From NCBI RefSeq assembly GCF_001548095.1, contig NZ_AP014815.1, forward strand, positions 3,223,656 to 3,287,655: DNA of 64,000 nt, written 5' to 3'. A program made the translations under genes and the position numbers. Under the pieces are notes generated by a model, which did not search any database, had not been told where the DNA came from, and saw only the letters and a program-made list of their open reading frames with translations. The DNA comes from Geminocystis sp. NIES-3708. Its GTDB lineage: Bacteria > Cyanobacteriota > Cyanobacteriia > Cyanobacteriales > Cyanobacteriaceae. Below, piece by piece: positions 59,184 through 64,000 of the stretch (the first letter of the stretch is position 1; every line of letters starts with the position of its first letter).

Positions 59184-60398
59184 ATGGCTACATTTATTGT
59201 TCAAGTCAAAGATAAATCAGGTAACATACTAGAAGAAAGAGTTGTTGCCGACTCTCAGGACGAGGCAAGAAGTATTCTCAAAAAAAGATTTTCTTCCATC
59301 GGTAAAATAAAAAAAGCAGGGATGGAATTTGATCTGGCTAGTATTGAAGCGGCGATGAGTAAGGTGACGGTGAAAGATAAAGCTATTTTTTCTCGTCAAT
59401 TTGCAGTATTAGTTAATGCCGGGGTAGCAATTATCAGAACTCTAACGGTATTAGCCGAACAATCTAGTAATCCAAAATTTAAAAAAGCCTTGATGATTAT
59501 TAGTTCAGATGTACAGCAAGGAACTAACTTGTCTGAAGCAATGTCTAAACATCCTGATTGTTTTGATCAACTTTATGTTTCCATGGTAGAAGCTGGAGAA
59601 ACTGGAGGGGTTTTAGATGAAGTAATGAATCGTCTGGCAAAATTATTAGAAGATGTCGCACGGTTACAAAACCAAGTTAAATCAGCGATGGCTTATCCTG
59701 TAACGGTAGGAATTTTTGCCGTATTAGCTTTTTTGGGAATGACTATTTTTCTGATTCCTGTATTTGCTGGTATTTTCGATGGTTTAGGTGCGGAACTTCC
59801 AGCTTTAACACAATTCATGGTGAACTTAAGTAACTTTTTAAGAAGTCCTAAAGTAGTTTTACCTATTTTCGGTTTTATTGGTGCAGTGTTTGCTTTTAAA
59901 CAATATTACAAAACCCCAGCAGGGAGATTACAAATCGATCAACTAGCCTTAAAAGTACCTATTTTTGGGGATTTAAACGAAAAAAGTGCAGTTGCTCGTT
60001 TTTGTCGAGTATTTGGTACTTTAACTCGTTCGGGTGTTCCAATTCTTCAATGTTTAGATATTGTACAAGAAACTATCTCTAATAAAGTTATTGCTAATGC
60101 TATTGGAGCGGCTAAAGATGCAGTTTTAGAAGGAGGAATGTTAAGTTTAGCGATCTCTGAAAGAAAAGTATTTCCCGCCATGGCAATACAAATGATGATG
60201 ATTGGTGAAGAAACAGGGGAATTAGATTCTATGATGATGAAAGTGGCTGACTTTTATGAAGATGAAGTAGAACAGGCAGTCAAAGCTTTAACTAGCGTCA
60301 TTGAACCTATTATGATGGTAGGTATTGCGGGAATGGTAGGGACTATTTTATTGTCTATGTATCTTCCAATGTTCGCTATTTTCGATCAGTTAGGCTAA
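59184..60398 (+). CDS. pilC: Type IV pilus inner-membrane platform protein PilC
   Basis: 404 aa. GspF/PilC fold: a N-terminal small domain (1-60), then two repeated cytoplasmic domains, beginning FSRQFAVLVNAGVAIIRTL and FCRVFGTLTRSGVPILQCL, each followed by membrane helices (about 170-195, 215-240 and 375-398). It forms the platform on which PilB and PilT act. It starts 67 bp after pilT, probably cotranscribed. Confidence 0.95.
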   Translation: MATFIVQVKDKSGNILEERVVADSQDEARSILKKRFSSIGKIKKAGMEFDLASIEAAMSKVTVKDKAIFSRQFAVLVNAGVAIIRTLTVLAEQSSNPKFKKALMIISSDVQQGTNLSEAMSKHPDCFDQLYVSMVEAGETGGVLDEVMNRLAKLLEDVARLQNQVKSAMAYPVTVGIFAVLAFLGMTIFLIPVFAGIFDGLGAELPALTQFMVNLSNFLRSPKVVLPIFGFIGAVFAFKQYYKTPAGRLQIDQLALKVPIFGDLNEKSAVARFCRVFGTLTRSGVPILQCLDIVQETISNKVIANAIGAAKDAVLEGGMLSLAISERKVFPAMAIQMMMIGEETGELDSMMMKVADFYEDEVEQAVKALTSVIEPIMMVGIAGMVGTILLSMYLPMFAIFDQLG

Positions 60399-60435
60399 AA
60401 ATACTATGTCAAAAAAAATAATTATCCACTATTAG

Positions 60436-61011
60436 ATGATGAGTATAAAACAATCAGATTATGAAACGGTACTAGCTGATTATAGTAATCGAGAGCGTAT
60501 TGTTTCTTTGCTAGGTCAATATCGTCAATATTTAGAGATGATACCTAGTATGAGACGACCTAGTGATAGCGTTATTGCTATTCCTTTGCCTCTGGCAAAA
60601 GTACGTAATTTAAGGACAGTTTCTGGAGATAATTTAAGTCAGATGTGTTTGGACGAAGTTACTCCTATTCCTTGCGATTTAGCCATCTTAATGTGTGATC
60701 CTGAATGGAAGATTAAAATGGGGGTAGAAATACTGGTATTTATCCATCGTCCTCAAGAAGATTTTTCTGATTTACTAAGACGTTGGCGACAATCACAAAT
60801 TTATCTTCATAAAGAATATGAATGGGTTATGCCTCATGCTGAAGAACATATTTTTAGTGATTTAGCGGAACAAATTCACCCATTATTTATTGTTTTTCCT
60901 CAAACTTCTGAAAGAATTAAAAAAGGCTTATTAGGGTCTTCTTTGCCATATATTGAATATATTCCTGAAGCGTTAGCGGATCAAGAAAGTGAACAAGCAT
61001 TAACTTATTAG
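60436..61011 (+). CDS. Unknown protein encoded directly behind pilC
   Basis: 191 aa, soluble, rich in aromatic and acidic residues, with no signal, helix or metal motif. Sections such as RPSDSVIAIPLPLAKVRNLR and RRWRQSQIYLHKEYEWVMPH are not recognisable to me. It starts 37 bp after pilC on the same strand (ATG 60436 or 60439), which suggests it is part of the pilT-pilC unit and may serve pilus function; that is inference from position only. Confidence 0.55.
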   Translation: MMSIKQSDYETVLADYSNRERIVSLLGQYRQYLEMIPSMRRPSDSVIAIPLPLAKVRNLRTVSGDNLSQMCLDEVTPIPCDLAILMCDPEWKIKMGVEILVFIHRPQEDFSDLLRRWRQSQIYLHKEYEWVMPHAEEHIFSDLAEQIHPLFIVFPQTSERIKKGLLGSSLPYIEYIPEALADQESEQALTY

Positions 61012-61152
61012 AGTTCTCCAAGAAATCAGGCAATAGCCAACATCAGTCAAAATTGATAATTTCTTCCCTTAAATTGATTTTATTTTTAACTGTGGGGGGT
61101 TTTGATTAGATTTTATATGAATTCTCTCAGAAATTAAATAAAATTAATTCTT

Positions 61153-61698
61153 TTATTGTGGGCTATCGTTTGGTTTTTCATTGTTTACAATTCCATCAAC
61201 TTGATCTAATTCAATATTTGTACCTAAATCTAGTACTTCTATATCCCATTGTCCACGACGGGCAGTCTCAAAAACAATATAGCGACCATCAGGGCTAATA
61301 CGAGGATTTCTGAGCCAACTACGATAACCTTGAGTTAATAATTGAGTTTGTTTGGTAGCCCGATCATATAAAAATATATCTGGTCGCCCTTGAATGCTTG
61401 ATATATAAGCAATATATCGACCAGTACGACTAAGACTAGGACTATCTGTAATGGCATTTGGTAAATTTAAACCGGGCAAACTTACAAAAGATTGTTGCTG
61501 TAAATCATACAGTAAAACTTCTCTGCGTCCATAACGATTAGAAATCATTGCTAACCAACGACCATCACCACTAAGAGCTGGTTGTTCGTCATTATATCGA
61601 CTATTGAGAGAATTAGATAGAGAAGGTAAATTATTAGAATTACAACCACTGATGAGCCAACCAGAAGATAGAAGAAGAACAAAAAAAAATAGCTTCAA
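61153..61698 (-). CDS. TolB-like lipoprotein with PD40 repeats
   Basis: 181 aa. The lipobox LISGC (Cys19) follows a short hydrophobic stretch, so it should be lipid-anchored in the periplasm. Four beta-propeller blade fragments of the PD40/TolB type: DEQPALSGDGRWLAMISN, DSPSLSRTGRYIAYISS, RNPRISPDGRYIVFET and the ALFLYD/IFLYDRATK pairs. The start codon is TTG at 61698, with no ATG in frame after a nearby stop. It is only half the length of TolB, so a mini-propeller or a partner of another protein. Confidence 0.75.
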   Translation of the reverse strand: MKLFFFVLLLSSGWLISGCNSNNLPSLSNSLNSRYNDEQPALSGDGRWLAMISNRYGRREVLLYDLQQQSFVSLPGLNLPNAITDSPSLSRTGRYIAYISSIQGRPDIFLYDRATKQTQLLTQGYRSWLRNPRISPDGRYIVFETARRGQWDIEVLDLGTNIELDQVDGIVNNEKPNDSPQ

Positions 61699-61758
61699 AA
61701 CTAATTAGATGAAGAATAAAAAAGGGTAAACATAAACTATTATAAAAATTACTGAGTT

Positions 61759-62562
61759 TTAATAGTCAAAATTGTCGGTATTTTCAGGATTATTAGGATT
61801 TTCTTCATCTAACGGTTGATAGTCAACGTATTCTGTCCCAACACTAGAAACTATATCATCTGCCGATTTTGGACGACGTTTTTTTGTTTTTCTTTCTGGA
61901 GGAATACTCGGAGAATTATTAGAAACTCGAGGAGAGTTACGACGAGATTCAGAAGAACTTTCATCCCAATGATCTGGTGTTTCTTGCCAATCATCATAGT
62001 TTCGACGAGGACGAGAAGAATTATTTGCAGTACGGCGAGGATTATTTACAGGGGGTTCTTGACTGTAACCAGAAGAAGGGGGACGGCGAGAACGAGGACG
62101 AGGGGGTTGTTCTTCATAATTACCACGACGAGAAGATGATTTTGTAGGAGTTCCTTGTAAACGGCGACGAGGGGGTTGTTCTTCTTCATCTTCATAATCA
62201 TCTTCATAACCGTCCATTTGAGCTAATTCTGCCCGATAAACTCTGCTATTAGGGCGATCATCATCTACATAAGAGGAACGTCCTTTCATTTGATCGGTTG
62301 TGACACCTCTTAAACGTACACTTTCTACCGCAAAAAAGACGGCTGTAACTGCTAAAAGTAATTGACTAAACTGAAGAATAGGATCTAAACGCCAACCATG
62401 CCAAAGTAAAATGCCACCGCATAGTAAACCTACCGCAGCAAAAAATATATCATGATCTCTTGAAACTTCAGGGCGTAAAGAACGTAGTAGGTATAATCCA
62501 CCACCAGCTAAGGCTAAAAAAATGCCTAATATACTCGCTGAGTTAAAACCAAAATTAACCAT
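61759..62562 (-). CDS. ycf66: Ycf66 family protein
   Basis: 267 aa. The N-terminal 95 residues are the Ycf66 domain with three hydrophobic stretches (about 8-24, 40-56 and 60-80): MVNFGFNSASILGIFLALAG and LLAVTAVFFAVESVRLRGV. The remainder is Arg/Ser/Pro/Asp-rich with repeated RRR(N/G)Y-like segments and is probably disordered. The family exists only in cyanobacteria and plastids, likely in thylakoids; the function is unknown. Its neighbourhood with psbX and yggT is frequent in cyanobacteria. Confidence 0.9.
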   Translation of the reverse strand: MVNFGFNSASILGIFLALAGGGLYLLRSLRPEVSRDHDIFFAAVGLLCGGILLWHGWRLDPILQFSQLLLAVTAVFFAVESVRLRGVTTDQMKGRSSYVDDDRPNSRVYRAELAQMDGYEDDYEDEEEQPPRRRLQGTPTKSSSRRGNYEEQPPRPRSRRPPSSGYSQEPPVNNPRRTANNSSRPRRNYDDWQETPDHWDESSSESRRNSPRVSNNSPSIPPERKTKKRRPKSADDIVSSVGTEYVDYQPLDEENPNNPENTDNFDY

Positions 62563-62724
62563 TACTAAAACCTAAAGGATGATATTTTTTCTATCTTAAC
62601 GAACATCACTCGAATCTATAATTTTTTAGTGAAAATTAATATTTCACAGTTCTTATTAGTAGGGGCGAATTGGTTTCGCCCAATGAAAAAATAAATAAGA
62701 AATAACTAAGTATTTTCTAAAATA

Positions 62725-62841
62725 TTAGCGACGAATTTTATCAGCTTGACTAACGGCAATTAAACCAATAGTTGCGGGAATAACGACGATGGCTGCGCCC
62801 CACACCAAGCTCCAAAGAAAATTAGCTAAAGAAGGAGTCAT
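62725..62841 (-). CDS. psbX: Photosystem II protein PsbX
   Basis: 38 aa, shorter than the ORF cutoff. Sequence start [20 protein letters not shown] and end SQADKIRR match PsbX: one membrane helix (about 9-29) and a basic tail. It is a low-mass PSII subunit near the cytochrome b559/QB side. AAGGAG-like purines are absent, but the ATG (62839-62841) and length fit. It lies between ycf66 and yggT on the minus strand. Confidence 0.92.
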   Translation of the reverse strand: MTPSLANFLWSLVWGAAIVVIPATIGLIAVSQADKIRR

Positions 62842-62932
62842 ATTTTTTTATACCTTGTGCTTACTAAAAATTATCATTATCATTTTACATTAGAATAGAT
62901 AGTTATTTAAGCTGAACAAAAGTAACTAATTT

Positions 62933-63232
62933 ATGAACATAGCAATTATTAGCAGTATTACTCTTGGTATTGTATTGTCTATCATGACATTATTATTTAT
63001 TTTTCGGATTGTTTTAACATGGTATCCCAATGTAAATCTTGCTGATTTTCCTTACAAATTAGCATATTTGCCCACAGAGCCTTTTTTAGTACCTACTCGT
63101 AAAATTATCCCTCCTCTTGGGGGTATCGATATTTCTCCCATTGTTTGGTTAGGAATTTTTAGCTTATTACGAGAAATTTTATTAGGTCAACAAGGACTTA
63201 TTACCTTAGTAATTAGACATGGTTCAATATAA
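62933..63232 (+). CDS. YggT family membrane protein
   Basis: 99 aa, two membrane helices (about 4-28 and 72-92). The conserved YggT pattern is visible as FRIVLTWYPNVN … PTEPFLVPTRKIIPPLGGIDISPIVWL. In plants and cyanobacteria relatives act in thylakoid or division-site organisation; the precise role here is unknown. ATG 62933. It diverges from psbX, which starts 91 bp away. Confidence 0.92.
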   Translation: MNIAIISSITLGIVLSIMTLLFIFRIVLTWYPNVNLADFPYKLAYLPTEPFLVPTRKIIPPLGGIDISPIVWLGIFSLLREILLGQQGLITLVIRHGSI

Positions 63233-63347
63233 ATAAAATTAAAATTTTTTTATGCACAATTAATTTAAAAAGAAATATTATCATCTGGTTTTTTGTGCTT
63301 TATTAAAGAATGTTATCAAAGTATCAATTTTATATTAATTACTATTT

Positions 63348-63704
63348 ATGGATTGTATCGAAGTTTCAGGTATTCGTAGTTATGGTTATACAGGTTTGTT
63401 ACCAGAAGAAAGAATTTTAGGTCAATGGTTTGAAGTTGATTTAACTTTATGGGTAGATTTAGAATTATCAGGAAAAAGTGACGATTTAAAAGATACCGTT
63501 GATTATCGAAATACTATTGCAATAGTTAAACATATCATTAAAACCGCTAAATTTGAACTGATAGAAAAATTAGCTGATGTAATTGCAGAAGATATTTTAA
63601 AAATTGAGCCTATCGAGAAAGTTAGAGTTAGACTATCAAAACCTGCACCACCTATTCCTGATTTTGGGGGTAGAATAACCATTGATATTATCAGAAGTAA
63701 ATAA
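63348..63704 (+). CDS. folB: Dihydroneopterin aldolase
   Basis: 118 aa. Converts dihydroneopterin to hydroxymethyldihydropterin plus glycolaldehyde in folate synthesis. Start MDCIEVSGIRSYGYTGLLPEE, with the catalytic and substrate residues Glu20/Glu21 region and VDYRNTIAIVKHI, FELIEKLADVIAEDIL, and the C-terminal VRLSKPAPPIPDFGG. Full length. The folate pathway gene folE is 41 kb away in the zinc island. Confidence 0.95.
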   Translation: MDCIEVSGIRSYGYTGLLPEERILGQWFEVDLTLWVDLELSGKSDDLKDTVDYRNTIAIVKHIIKTAKFELIEKLADVIAEDILKIEPIEKVRVRLSKPAPPIPDFGGRITIDIIRSK

Positions 63705-63944
63705 ACGTTAGAAAAGTTTACATATTTGTCAATTATTACTAATTTTTTCAGTGTTAGAAATTAATCATTATTAGGCAAATAATCGGAATTTTAGAGATAA
63801 TTAGCAATTTATCTCTGTTTTTCTTGTTGATATAAAAATTTCAGAAATCTGTCAAATTAGTAGTAGATGGAAATCTAATGGCTGTGAGGAAGTGAATCTA
63901 GTTTAATTTCGTGTTATTAATCACTTACTAAGGAGATAAATACT

Positions 63945-64000
63945 ATGATTTACAACGTACGTAAAGTTAGTCGTGCTGTATGGGAATATCTTAATCAATC
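63945..64000 (+). CDS. N-terminal start of a CDS (partial)
   Basis: ATG 63945 begins MIYNVRKVSRAVWEYLNQ and runs off the window. AAGGAGAT lies about 9 bases upstream, a good Shine-Dalgarno. Eighteen residues are too few to identify the protein. Confidence 0.6.
   Translation, partial: MIYNVRKVSRAVWEYLNQ

Noticed and set aside
62868-62882. Zur-like sequence AAATTATCATTATCA between psbX and yggT
   Set aside because: Only one half-site is good (12 of 15 overall), and neither neighbour is a metal gene; chance in AT-rich DNA is likely.

Overview
The window is chromosomal DNA of a low-GC cyanobacterium. It carries psaA, psaB, psaF, psaJ and psbX, a Ycf66 protein, ferredoxin-thioredoxin reductase, the circadian modifier LdpA, an SLH-type iron-uptake porin, and about fifteen copies of the cyanobacterial palindrome GCGATCGC (HIP1). 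The AT-rich intergenic DNA and gene content resemble the unicellular Cyanobacterium/Geminocystis group; that placement is inference, because no rRNA is present. I saw no tRNA, rRNA or CRISPR array.

Layout. 1-5.8 kb: tail of a bluetail-type surface protein, ftrC, ldpA, a CPBP protease and a MerA-like flavoprotein. 6.2-14.3 kb: nitrate uptake operon nrtABCD, followed on the same strand by a membrane 4Fe-4S protein fused to a cyclic-nucleotide-binding domain. 14.4-18.2 kb: secreted repeat protein, Era-like/DUF697 GTPase and isocitrate dehydrogenase. 18.2-27.4 kb: a probable zinc-limitation island (folE, His-rich CobW GTPase, a divergent CobW-like ATPase, two metallophosphoesterase-like proteins with degraded active sites, and a metal-site-variant hemB) with Zur-type palindromes before folE and hemB. 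It is invaded by an IS4-type element, an IS1-type element and a small inverted-repeat element, and contains broken genes. 27.5-38.3 kb: tatC, nadC, a nitrate-reductase-associated protein, psaJ-psaF, tsaD and psaB-psaA. 38.5-46.3 kb: lpxA-fabZ, a GST-like protein, RNase Z, a one-Cys PrxQ and the porin with a degenerate Zur/Fur box. 47-57.7 kb: HerA-like ATPase, LpxB-related protein, pentapeptide protein, holA, TolC and a GH57 branching enzyme. 58-64 kb: pilT-pilC plus an unknown companion, a TolB-like lipoprotein, ycf66, psbX, yggT and folB.

The most interesting stretch is the zinc island. When zinc is scarce, Zur would release folE, the CobW metallochaperone and a HemB of the type lacking the zinc-cysteine triad. 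The two metallophosphoesterase-like proteins next to them have lost most canonical metal ligands, and one has Cys at two of those places, so they may be a non-enzymatic or zinc-handling part of this response. In this strain hemB is broken by a 4-bp duplication. An unrelated neighbouring gene was split by the IS4 element with a 10-bp target duplication, and removing the element on paper rejoins its reading frame exactly.
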